From contig CACYBO010000122.1 of the NCBI GenBank assembly GCA_902772685.1, positions 1 to 14,746 on the forward strand: a stretch of DNA of 14,746 nucleotides, written 5' to 3'. The translations under genes and the position numbers were made by a program. The notes beneath the pieces are model-generated. The model made no database searches. It was given only the letters and a program-made list of their open reading frames with translations, and had not been told where the DNA came from. The DNA comes from an uncultured Eubacteriales bacterium. GTDB taxonomy: Bacteria > Bacillota > Clostridia > Peptostreptococcales > Anaerovoracaceae. Of the stretch, positions 6,978 through 13,366 are shown in pieces. How positions within the stretch are numbered: the stretch's first letter is position 1; the number at the start of each line of letters is the position of its first letter.

Positions 6978-7540
6978 ACTATTACGAACTGACAGAGTAT
7001 CTGGAAATCGAAGACGGTTCCCAGCTTCATTATTTTGAAGAGATGGCGGACCTGATCGAAAGCGATGAGCATATCGATCACGACGCCCTGCAGACTCTCT
7101 TCAGCGAGGTCGACAGAGATATTGCAGCGAGTCTGTTGGATGACTATTTCAATGACATCACAAGCGGACTTCCGGAGGAGCAAAGCGAGCTCTTCTCATT
7201 GCTGGATCAGATTAGAATGGAACTGACCGGAATTATCCGCAATATATCTGAGGATGATCCGGAACCGTTCCTTCATTTCACTGACAGATTCTATAGATTC
7301 CGGAATTGGTATGTGTACGACACGGAAGTGTCTGTTCTGGAACGGGATGTGTCAGATGGAGGTTCTGACAGGGAATACATCCAGAGTGTCCGGGATGCGA
7401 TCGCTACTGCGAGAGCAGGGAAAATCAGCGGGGATGAGTATGCTTTTGATTTTTCTACTGCGCTCGATTACGATATCGATTACTATGCGATGTCTTTCTC
7501 GGATCTGATCGACTCATCCGATGAAATCGATGAAGAGTGA
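6974..7540 (+). CDS. Unrecognised, highly acidic 188-residue protein encoded in the murI operon
   Basis: I do not recognise this family. The product contains 50 Asp/Glu against 11 Arg/Lys (a single Lys) and no cysteine, so the predicted pI is very low. There is no signal peptide and no membrane segment. Helical, aromatic-rich stretches include FTDRFYRFRNWYVYD (about 103-117), and the C-terminus (about 160-188) is dominated by Asp, Tyr and Ser. The frame is real: it starts by a 4-nt ATGA overlap with murI, has a purine-rich ribosome binding site (GGGAG) in the murI end, shares the operon's codon style and runs full length to 8 nt before the next gene. It could be a soluble partner or inhibitor of a neighbour, but nothing in the sequence proves a function. 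Confidence 0.85.
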   Translation: MNYYELTEYLEIEDGSQLHYFEEMADLIESDEHIDHDALQTLFSEVDRDIAASLLDDYFNDITSGLPEEQSELFSLLDQIRMELTGIIRNISEDDPEPFLHFTDRFYRFRNWYVYDTEVSVLERDVSDGGSDREYIQSVRDAIATARAGKISGDEYAFDFSTALDYDIDYYAMSFSDLIDSSDEIDEE

Positions 7541-7548
7541 TCTGAACG

Positions 7549-8469
7549 ATGAAGCATAACCGCGACAAGACATACATCACCGGCGTCATCTCCATGCTCA
7601 GCTGCAGTGTGCTGTGGGGCTTTCTGCCGATTTACTGGCAGGCACTGCGGCCTATTGATTCCTGGGTGATTATATTTTATAGAATTTTCCTTGTGGGATT
7701 TGTTTCCGGTATCGCGACACTGAAACTTTACGGATGGCAGGCAGTAAAAGAACAGATCACCGTCCGTCAGCGCCCGGGCATTCTCGGCGGTCCGCTCCGG
7801 TTTCCGCTGGCGGGGCTGCTGATTACAGCGAACTGGAGCATTTACATCTGGGCGGTCAACGCGGATCACGTGATTCAGACATGCGTCGGTTATTATATCG
7901 AACCGCTGATGGTATGCGTGCTGGGAATCGTGCTGTTCCGTGAGAAACTAACAGGATTCAAGCTGACTGCATTGCTTTTCGCACTGGCCGGGCTGGTGGT
8001 TCTTCTGGTCCACTTCCGGCAGGTGCCGGGCATCGCACTTGGGCTGGCTCTGACGTTTGCTGTCTACGCTGCACTGAAGAAGCATTTCGATCTGCCCGCT
8101 ATCATGTCCGTCTTTTTGGAAACACTGTTTCTGATGCCAGCGGCTCTGGCTGTCGTTATCTGGCTGGAATGTACAGGGCAGGGTGCTATCGGAGTGGCAA
8201 CGCCGGGCAAATACCTGCTTCTCCTGTGCTGCGGAATCCTTACCGCCGCTCCGCTGTCATTCTTCGCGGACGCAGCGACGAAGATCCCTTTGATCATGGT
8301 GGGACTGCTGGAGTACCTCTCGCCATCGATTTCCCTGGTGATCGGCATATTCTTTATGAAAGAGCCCTTTGACCTGGTGCAGTTTAGTGCTTTTGCAATC
8401 GTATGGGTTGGGCTCGCGTTCTTCACATACGGAGAAATCAAGGCTTCGAAGGAGAATAGACTGGAATGA
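7549..8469 (+). CDS. RarD-type EamA/DMT superfamily transporter
   Basis: This is an inner-membrane permease of the drug/metabolite transporter superfamily. It has two EamA halves and roughly ten membrane segments in 306 residues. RarD-type landmarks are visible: the opening GVISMLSCSVLWGFLPIYW, FYRIFLV near 43-49, the segment NWSIYIWAVNADHVIQTCVGYY at about 94-115 and REKLTG at about 131-136. The substrate is unknown; the family name comes from a historical chloramphenicol-sensitivity link, and other members export amino acids or metabolites. The ribosome binding site is weak (a GAAGAG-like stretch). The stop overlaps the next ATG by 4 nt (ATGA), coupling it to the MBL-fold hydrolase. Confidence 0.92.
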   Translation: MKHNRDKTYITGVISMLSCSVLWGFLPIYWQALRPIDSWVIIFYRIFLVGFVSGIATLKLYGWQAVKEQITVRQRPGILGGPLRFPLAGLLITANWSIYIWAVNADHVIQTCVGYYIEPLMVCVLGIVLFREKLTGFKLTALLFALAGLVVLLVHFRQVPGIALGLALTFAVYAALKKHFDLPAIMSVFLETLFLMPAALAVVIWLECTGQGAIGVATPGKYLLLLCCGILTAAPLSFFADAATKIPLIMVGLLEYLSPSISLVIGIFFMKEPFDLVQFSAFAIVWVGLAFFTYGEIKASKENRLE

Positions 8470-9443
8470 ATCTGACAATACCTGATCAGAATATAGCATT
8501 GTTCAACATATTCGGGGAAGGCTTCGACCGTTTTGCCTTTCCTGCGGAACTGGAGATGTACCGTGTGACCTCCGGTCACGGAGGCGAGTCATTTCTGATC
8601 GTCGGCAGTGAGAAACTGGCCCTTTACGACTGCGGAATGTCTTATTGCGGAGAAACGACGGCCTCTAACATCGATGAGACCCTGGCGATGCTGGAGATGA
8701 AAAGAGACGGGCGGCATCACAAGCTGGACTATATCCTGCTGAGCCACTCCCATTACGATCATATCGGGGCGCTTCCGGATATTCTGGACCGGTTTCCGGA
8801 CGCCGTCGTCTGCGGCAGCGAAAAGTGCAAGTCGATTCTTGGACGTGAAAACGCGAGGAAACTGATCCGCCAGCTTGGGGAGGAGGCAAGAGAACTTTAT
8901 ACCCCGGACAGCGGCAAACCGATTCGGACGGATCATTTCCGTGTCGATCGGGTTCTGAAAGACGGCGACAGGATATCTTTAGGAAGGGAGACGATTACGG
9001 CTTATGAGACAAAGGGTCACACAGATTGTTCTCTGAGCTATTATATCGAGCCTGCGGGGCTTTTGCTCGCCAGTGAGAGCACAGGGATCCTTGAAGGGAA
9101 AGATTACGTGCATACACCTGCACTGAAGAGTTTTCCTGATTCCATCGCGTCAAGCTACCGCTGTGAATCGCTCCAGCCGTCTCATATCTGCCTGCCGCAC
9201 TTCGGGATGATTCCGGAGAGGCTGAACGGGGAATACTTCGAACAATACAGGAATGAATGCAAAAGCAAGATGGACTTCGTCAGAGCCAGATTGCAGAAGG
9301 GTCTTTCCTACGACGAAATGCTGGAAGAATATATTGAAGAGTACTGGTCACCTGTCAAGGAGTCAGAACAGCCTTTCGAGGCTTTCAGGATAAATTCAGG
9401 ACATATACTGAAAGCTCTGATCAGAGCAGTGGAAGAAGAGTAA
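8466..9443 (+). CDS. MBL-fold metallo-hydrolase
   Basis: This is a metallo-beta-lactamase-fold hydrolase of 325 residues with no signal peptide, probably cytosolic. The metal motif HSHYDH is at 94-99, a third histidine is H185 in KGHTDCSLSYY, and H245 (LPHFG) is the likely last ligand. The position normally filled by the bridging aspartate is ASES, with E204. The region after residue 250 is helical and could shape the substrate pocket. It could be a glyoxalase-II-like thioesterase, lactonase or another ester hydrolase; the sequence does not decide. It overlaps the transporter gene by 4 nt, which suggests that the two act on related compounds. A good ribosome binding site for nadE follows after its stop. 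Confidence 0.9.
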   Translation: MNLTIPDQNIALFNIFGEGFDRFAFPAELEMYRVTSGHGGESFLIVGSEKLALYDCGMSYCGETTASNIDETLAMLEMKRDGRHHKLDYILLSHSHYDHIGALPDILDRFPDAVVCGSEKCKSILGRENARKLIRQLGEEARELYTPDSGKPIRTDHFRVDRVLKDGDRISLGRETITAYETKGHTDCSLSYYIEPAGLLLASESTGILEGKDYVHTPALKSFPDSIASSYRCESLQPSHICLPHFGMIPERLNGEYFEQYRNECKSKMDFVRARLQKGLSYDEMLEEYIEEYWSPVKESEQPFEAFRINSGHILKALIRAVEEE

Positions 9444-9464
9444 TAGAAGAAGGAGATACAGAAC

Positions 9465-10223
9465 ATGTTTGATGCGGAAAAAGTAAAGAACGATATCGTT
9501 GCATGGATCAGAAACTGGTTCGAGATCAACGGCAGCGGCTGCAACGCCGTAATCGGTATTAGCGGCGGTAAAGACAGTTCCGTTGTAGCTGCATTATGCG
9601 CGGAGGCCCTGGGCAAGGACAGGGTTGTCGGAGTCATGATGCCCAGAGGCGAGCAGTTCGATATCGATGTCGCAAGAGCGCTCATTGAGCACCTTGGGAT
9701 CAGAGGAATCGAAGTGAACGTAGGCGAAGCCTGCGACGCAGTTGAAAAACAGGTCGAAGCGGCATTCGGCGAAGTGTCAGTACAGACGAAGACAAACATC
9801 CCGCCCCGTGTGCGCATGACCATGCTTTACGCGACCTCGCAGACAGTTAACGGCCGTGTTGCAAACACCTGTAATCTTTCCGAAGACTATGTTGGCTACA
9901 ATACGATTTTTGGCGACAACGCCGGTGATTTCAGCCCTTTGAGCATGCTTACCGTGCAGGAGGTCAAAGCGATCGGACGAGCGCTTGGACTGCCTTCCAT
10001 GTTTGTTGATAAAGTTCCTATCGACGGACTGCAGGGAAAAACCGATGAGGACAATCTGGGATTTACGTATGCGGTGCTGGACAGATATATCATGGAGGGC
10101 GTTTGCGATGACCCTGAGGCGAAGGAACGAATCGACAGTAAGCACCGGATGAATCTGTTCAAAATGCGTACGATGCCGAAATTTGAATATGAATACGATC
10201 AGTGGAGGGAATTATGGCAATAA
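9465..10223 (+). CDS. nadE: NAD(+) synthase, ammonia-dependent type
   Basis: NadE adenylates nicotinic acid adenine dinucleotide with ATP and amidates it to NAD, the last step of NAD synthesis. The 252-residue product has the N-type ATP pyrophosphatase P-loop SGGKDSS at 33-39, and the conserved RVRMTMLYATSQ and NTCNLSEDYVGY segments. The C-terminal KTDEDNLGFTYAVLD stretch is also typical. It lacks the glutaminase domain of larger synthetases, so free ammonia is the expected nitrogen donor. AAGGAGA at 9449-9455 is a strong ribosome binding site. It overlaps the UPF0291 gene by 10 nt. Confidence 0.96.
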   Translation: MFDAEKVKNDIVAWIRNWFEINGSGCNAVIGISGGKDSSVVAALCAEALGKDRVVGVMMPRGEQFDIDVARALIEHLGIRGIEVNVGEACDAVEKQVEAAFGEVSVQTKTNIPPRVRMTMLYATSQTVNGRVANTCNLSEDYVGYNTIFGDNAGDFSPLSMLTVQEVKAIGRALGLPSMFVDKVPIDGLQGKTDEDNLGFTYAVLDRYIMEGVCDDPEAKERIDSKHRMNLFKMRTMPKFEYEYDQWRELWQ

Positions 10224-10441
10224 CACAGGAAATGATCGCCCGCATCAATGAACTGGCTGCTAAAAAGAAAGCAGAAGGACTCACCGCAGAAGAACAGGCG
10301 GAGCAGAAGGCTCTTTACAAGGAGTATCTGGCTGCCATCCGCGGCAATATGAAAGCGCAGCTGGATAATATCAGATACGTGGAAGACCTTTCGGAAGAAG
10401 AATTAAAAGAAGAACTTGCAAATAGGACTAAAAAGGTATAA
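10214..10441 (+). CDS. UPF0291 / DUF896 (YnzC-like) small protein
   Basis: This 75-residue protein resembles the Bacillus YnzC (UPF0291/DUF896) family: the two-helix opening with IARINELAAKKKAEGLT and the following EYLAAIRGNMKAQLDNI match the family core. The family folds as a helical hairpin and its role is not established. I chose the ATG at 10214 because GGAGG at 10204-10208 is spaced 5 nt from it; an in-frame GTG at 10202 overlaps that site. It overlaps nadE by 10 nt and closes the murI operon. The C-terminus is rich in Glu and Lys. Its stop codon lies inside the -10 region of the nifS promoter. Confidence 0.88.
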   Translation: MAITQEMIARINELAAKKKAEGLTAEEQAEQKALYKEYLAAIRGNMKAQLDNIRYVEDLSEEELKEELANRTKKV

Positions 10442-10447
10442 TATAAT
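10416..10447 (+). promoter_or_regulatory. Promoter for nifS-iscU-reductase, overlapping the end of the UPF0291 gene
   Basis: TTGCAA (10416-10421) precedes two overlapping -10 candidates, TATAAT at 10437-10442 and TATAAT at 10442-10447. The spacers are 15 and 20 nt, so neither is ideal, but the double TATAAT is striking. Transcription would start near 10449-10454 and give a 35-40 nt leader before nifS. Read-through from the murI operon is also possible because no terminator is visible between 10441 and 10489. Confidence 0.5.
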
Positions 10448-10488
10448 CCTGGCTTAAAAGTAAATGTTTTATCAAGGAGAGATAATAT

Positions 10489-11667
10489 ATGAGAAATGTC
10501 TATTTAGACTATTCGGCAACAACTCCCGTTAAGGAGGAAGTTGTAAAGGAAATGATTCCTTTTCTGACTGAAAAGTTCGGAAATCCATCCAGCCTCTATG
10601 GCCCCGGACTGGAGGCTAAAGAAGGACTGACCAAAGCCAGGCAGCAGGTTGCGGATCTGATCAATGCGGAAGAGCGGGAGATCTTCTTTACATCCTGCGG
10701 CACAGAGGCCGATAACTGGGTGATTGAAGGTGTAGCCGATGCGTTCAGCAAAAAAGGAAATCACATAATAACAACAAAAATTGAGCATCATGCAATTCTG
10801 CACACATGCCAGTACCTCGAAAAACACGGCGCTGAGGTAACGTATCTGGATGTGGACGAAGAAGGATTCGTATCTCCGGCAGATCTGGAAGCTGCCATCA
10901 AGGATACGACAGTTCTCGTGAGCATCATGATGATCAATAATGAAGTCGGAACGATTCAGCCGATCAAAGAACTTGCGGCTATCGCAAAAGCGCACGGCGT
11001 GCTGTTCCACACTGATACGGTTCAGGCGCTTGGCAACGTTCCAATCGACGTGAAAGATCTGGGTGTTGACTTTATATCCATGTCCGCTCACAAGATTTAC
11101 GGACCAAAAGGCATCGGAGCTCTTTACAAGAGATCCGGAATCAATATCCCGAGTTTCGTGCACGGAGGCGCTCAGGAGAGAAGAAAGAGAGCAGGTACAG
11201 AAAATTCGGCGGGTATCGTCGGGTTCGGAAAGGCTGCGGAACTTGCAAATGAACATCTCTATGAACACGCTGCTCACTCCGATGGCCTGCGGAGGAAACT
11301 GTGGGAAAAGATCAGTGCGGAAATTCCTGATATCTCCCTGAATGGACCGAAGGATTTCACGAAACGTCATCCGGGGAATCTGAACATTTCCTTTGACTAC
11401 GTGGAAGGGGAATCGATTCTGCTTCTGCTCGATGCGAACGGCATCAGTGTGAGCACAGGATCCGCCTGCTCCTCGGAATCACTGGACACGTCCCACGTCC
11501 TGAACGCGCTTAATGTTCCTCCTGAAAAGGCAAATGGCGCAGTTCGTTTTACAGTCGGTGATTTCACGACAGAAGAGGACATCGATTATGTAGTTGAAAA
11601 ACTGAAGGAAGTTGTTGCTAAGCTTAGAGAATTATCACCGGTCAGCGGTATGGAAGGATGGAAATAA
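10489..11667 (+). CDS. nifS: Cysteine desulfurase, NifS/IscS class
   Basis: This PLP enzyme removes sulfur from cysteine as a persulfide and passes it to the IscU scaffold for Fe-S cluster assembly. The 392-residue product is of family length. It starts with the typical YLDYSATTPV and GNPSSLYGPG. The PLP lysine is K202 in SAHKIYGPKG, H100/H101 lie in the IEHHA motif and the persulfide cysteine is C327 in STGSACSSE. That motif marks the group I NifS/IscS type rather than SufS. AAGGAGAG gives a strong ribosome binding site. The gene ends 1 nt before the iscU start, a classic desulfurase-scaffold pair. NifS and IscS cannot be told apart by sequence alone, and no nitrogenase genes are seen here. 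Confidence 0.95.
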   Translation: MRNVYLDYSATTPVKEEVVKEMIPFLTEKFGNPSSLYGPGLEAKEGLTKARQQVADLINAEEREIFFTSCGTEADNWVIEGVADAFSKKGNHIITTKIEHHAILHTCQYLEKHGAEVTYLDVDEEGFVSPADLEAAIKDTTVLVSIMMINNEVGTIQPIKELAAIAKAHGVLFHTDTVQALGNVPIDVKDLGVDFISMSAHKIYGPKGIGALYKRSGINIPSFVHGGAQERRKRAGTENSAGIVGFGKAAELANEHLYEHAAHSDGLRRKLWEKISAEIPDISLNGPKDFTKRHPGNLNISFDYVEGESILLLLDANGISVSTGSACSSESLDTSHVLNALNVPPEKANGAVRFTVGDFTTEEDIDYVVEKLKEVVAKLRELSPVSGMEGWK

Positions 11668-11668
11668 T

Positions 11669-12124
11669 ATGGCTTTATATAACGATACAGTAATGGAACA
11701 TTTCATGAACCCTCATAATGTGGGTGAGATTGAGAACCCTGATGGCAAAGGCATCTATGGCAGCCCGGTCTGCGGCGACATGATGATGGTCACAATCAAT
11801 GTAGATGACAATGACGTCATAACCGACGCCAAGTTCAAGACCTACGGATGCGGCAGCGCCATCGCTTCCTCCAGCATGGCTACGGATATGATCAAAGGCA
11901 TGACCATTGATGAGGCACTTGAAGTCAGCAACAAGAAGATCGTTGAGGAACTCGGCGGACTTCCTGCAATCAAAATCCACTGTTCCGTTCTGGCGGAACA
12001 CGCAATCAAAAACGCGATTTATGATTATGCTGAAAAAAACGGAAAGTCCTACAAGGGGCTAGAAGGCTATGTGCCTGAAACGGATCCTGACGCCCATGAA
12101 CACGGCTGTCAGGTTGAAGAATAA
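11669..12124 (+). CDS. iscU: Fe-S cluster assembly scaffold protein, IscU/NifU N-terminal type
   Basis: The scaffold on which NifS-delivered sulfur and iron form a cluster before transfer to target proteins. The 151-residue product has the three cluster cysteines C35 (SPVCGD), C61 (YGCGSAIASS) and C105 (KIHCSV), with D37 following the first. LPAIK before C105 resembles the LPPVK chaperone-binding motif of IscU. A C-terminal extension after about residue 130 ends in HEHGCQVEE and carries a fourth cysteine. There is no NifU C-terminal domain. I chose the ATG at 11669 because AAGGA at 11654-11658 lies about 10 nt upstream and the start matches the family opening (MALYNDTVMEHFMNPHNVG); upstream in-frame codons lie within nifS. 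Confidence 0.95.
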   Translation: MALYNDTVMEHFMNPHNVGEIENPDGKGIYGSPVCGDMMMVTINVDDNDVITDAKFKTYGCGSAIASSSMATDMIKGMTIDEALEVSNKKIVEELGGLPAIKIHCSVLAEHAIKNAIYDYAEKNGKSYKGLEGYVPETDPDAHEHGCQVEE

Positions 12125-12127
12125 ACT

Positions 12128-13099
12128 ATGAAAAAGACCAAACTTGGAAACACAGATATATATGTTACTCCAATCGGGCTGGGTGTGCTGACAATCGGCA
12201 ATACCCAGCTTGATTTGCCTTTGGAAGAAGGCGCGGAGGTCGTAAAGTATGCTTATGAGAAAGGCATCCGGCTCTTTGATACTGCCCAGTACTATGAAAC
12301 CTATCCGTATATGCGGGAGGCTTTCAGGGATATCGATCTGAGCCTTGACAATCCGGACCGTCCGATCATAGCAAGCAAGAGTCTGGATCATTCATACGAG
12401 GAAATGGAAGCCGCGATCCATGAGTGCCTCGACGCTCTGGGAATCGACCGGATCGATATATTCAAGATGCATGAGGTCCGGCAGGAACCGGACTGGTCCG
12501 ACAGGGCCGGGGCATGGCAGTGCCTGATCGATTACAGGGAAAAAGGCATCGTCGGGGCGATTGGCGTTTCCACACATCATGTTGATATCACGGAAATGAT
12601 GGCGGATGTGCCGGAATGCGATATCGTATTTCCGCTCATCAACTACGCAGGCCTGGGCATACGGAAGGGCGCCGGACCCGGGACAGCGGAGGAGATGGAA
12701 GCGGCGATCAGAAAATGCCTGGATGCGGGCAAGGGAGTTTTTGCCATGAAAGCCTTCGGAGGCGGGAATCTGACCGGAACTTATATGAAGTCCCTGAACT
12801 ATGTCCGCGATCTGGGATGCCATTCGATCATAATCGGCATGGGAAAGAAAGCGGAAGTTGATGACATTGTCAGATACGCTGAAGGGGAGCTTCCGGATGA
12901 TTATCAGCCGGAGACAAGAGACAAGATAATCCATATAGACCAGGGTGACTGTGAGGCTTGCGGAGCATGCCTTTCGCGCTGTCCGAACAAGGCGATCTTC
13001 TGGAATGAAAAAGGCCTTGCCGACGTCAACTACGATATATGCCTTACATGCGGTTACTGTGCACCGGTATGTCCTGTCAGAGCAATCATAATGTGGTAA
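12128..13099 (+). CDS. Aldo/keto reductase with C-terminal 2[4Fe-4S] ferredoxin domain
   Basis: This 323-residue protein joins an aldo/keto reductase barrel to an iron-sulfur domain. The catalytic tetrad is complete: D51 and Y56 (LFDTAQYYE), K84 and H115 (KMHE). After about residue 270 two ferredoxin motifs follow: C275-x2-C278-x2-C281-x3-C285 and C305-x2-C308-x2-C311-x3-C315. Such proteins are common in anaerobes (COG1453-like); the physiological substrate is generally unknown. The clusters may link electron transfer to NAD(P)H-dependent carbonyl chemistry. It starts 3 nt after the iscU stop with a weak ribosome binding site, so it is cotranscribed and probably coupled. The cluster assembly genes sit immediately upstream of a client that needs two clusters. 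Confidence 0.95.
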   Translation: MKKTKLGNTDIYVTPIGLGVLTIGNTQLDLPLEEGAEVVKYAYEKGIRLFDTAQYYETYPYMREAFRDIDLSLDNPDRPIIASKSLDHSYEEMEAAIHECLDALGIDRIDIFKMHEVRQEPDWSDRAGAWQCLIDYREKGIVGAIGVSTHHVDITEMMADVPECDIVFPLINYAGLGIRKGAGPGTAEEMEAAIRKCLDAGKGVFAMKAFGGGNLTGTYMKSLNYVRDLGCHSIIIGMGKKAEVDDIVRYAEGELPDDYQPETRDKIIHIDQGDCEACGACLSRCPNKAIFWNEKGLADVNYDICLTCGYCAPVCPVRAIIMW

Positions 13100-13106
13100 A
13101 TAATCG

Positions 13107-13135
13107 TTGTACCTTCAGGTAGAGTATGCTATTAT
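13107..13135 (+). promoter_or_regulatory. Strong promoter for the glycine riboswitch transcript
   Basis: TTGTAC at 13107-13112 and TATTAT at 13130-13135 are separated by 17 nt. A TGC at 13127-13129 adds an extended -10. Transcription would start near 13142, just before the aptamer leader. It separates the DUF1015 gene from the upstream reductase operon. Confidence 0.75.
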
Positions 13136-13156
13136 TTTCTTGTAAATGAATAGCTG

Positions 13157-13335
13157 CCCGGATGAGGAATCTGTGAGAGTCTTGACTGCGGCATGAAGTG
13201 CTGTCAGCCGAAGCGCCGAAGGGGCAAGGCGGGTGCGAACCGCCGAAACTCTCAGGTACCAGGGATCAGGTTCGGACGGGACTCTGAAGATGTTTTTGAC
13301 AGAGAGAAATGTACTGTTTTCTCTCTGTTTTTTTT
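13157..13335 (+). ncRNA. Glycine riboswitch, single aptamer with a 3' ghost-aptamer-like flank and terminator
   Basis: The RNA matches the glycine aptamer core: P2 GAGAGT (13175-13180) pairs with ACTCTC (13248-13253), the conserved GCCGAAGGGGCAA stretch is at 13215-13227, a GGCGG/CCGCC hairpin at 13228-13244, and CTCTCAGGT follows at 13251-13257. A P3-type arm is closed by TGAC/GTCA (13183-13186 with 13203-13206). Only one full aptamer is present. The 3' flank GGACGGGACTCTGAAG (13274-13289) resembles the linker and first P1 strand of the second aptamer in tandem riboswitches. CTCTG (13282-13286) can pair with CAGAG (13300-13304), a ghost P1. CCCG at 13157-13160 can pair with CGGG at 13277-13280, matching the leader-linker helix of this class. 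CAGAG is also part of the terminator stem, so ligand-stabilised pairing should prevent termination: a predicted ON switch. Confidence 0.92.
13299..13335 (+). terminator. Riboswitch-controlled intrinsic terminator
   Basis: ACAGAGAGAAA (13299-13309) pairs perfectly with TTTCTCTCTGT (13318-13328), an 11-bp stem with an 8-nt loop, followed by a T-run through 13335. It lies between the glycine aptamer and the DUF1015 start. Its 5' strand overlaps the CAGAG that can close the ghost P1 helix. Confidence 0.92.
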
Positions 13336-13366
13336 AAGACAGGTAGATGTGAAAGGATGGAAAATA

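Noticed and set aside
10504..11370. Long minus-strand open frame (288 codons) antisense to nifS
   Set aside because: It lies wholly inside a well supported gene, has no recognisable family features and is cysteine- and aromatic-rich in the way antisense shadows are.
12392..12934. Minus-strand open frame of 180 codons inside the aldo/keto reductase gene
   Set aside because: Antisense shadow of a gene with intact catalytic and cluster motifs.
13110..13121. Small palindrome TACCTTCAGGTA after the reductase stop, considered as a terminator
   Set aside because: The stem is only 4-5 bp with a tiny loop, it overlaps the riboswitch promoter and no clean T-run follows.
13157..13335. Tandem (two full aptamers) glycine riboswitch
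   Set aside because: Only one GCCGAAGG core and one CTCTCAGG segment occur; the 3' part after 13274 is too short for a second aptamer.
13193..13366. Upstream extension of the DUF1015 open frame (58 codons)
   Set aside because: It runs through the glycine aptamer and terminator; the ATG at 13367 has a ribosome binding site and matches where the conserved protein begins.
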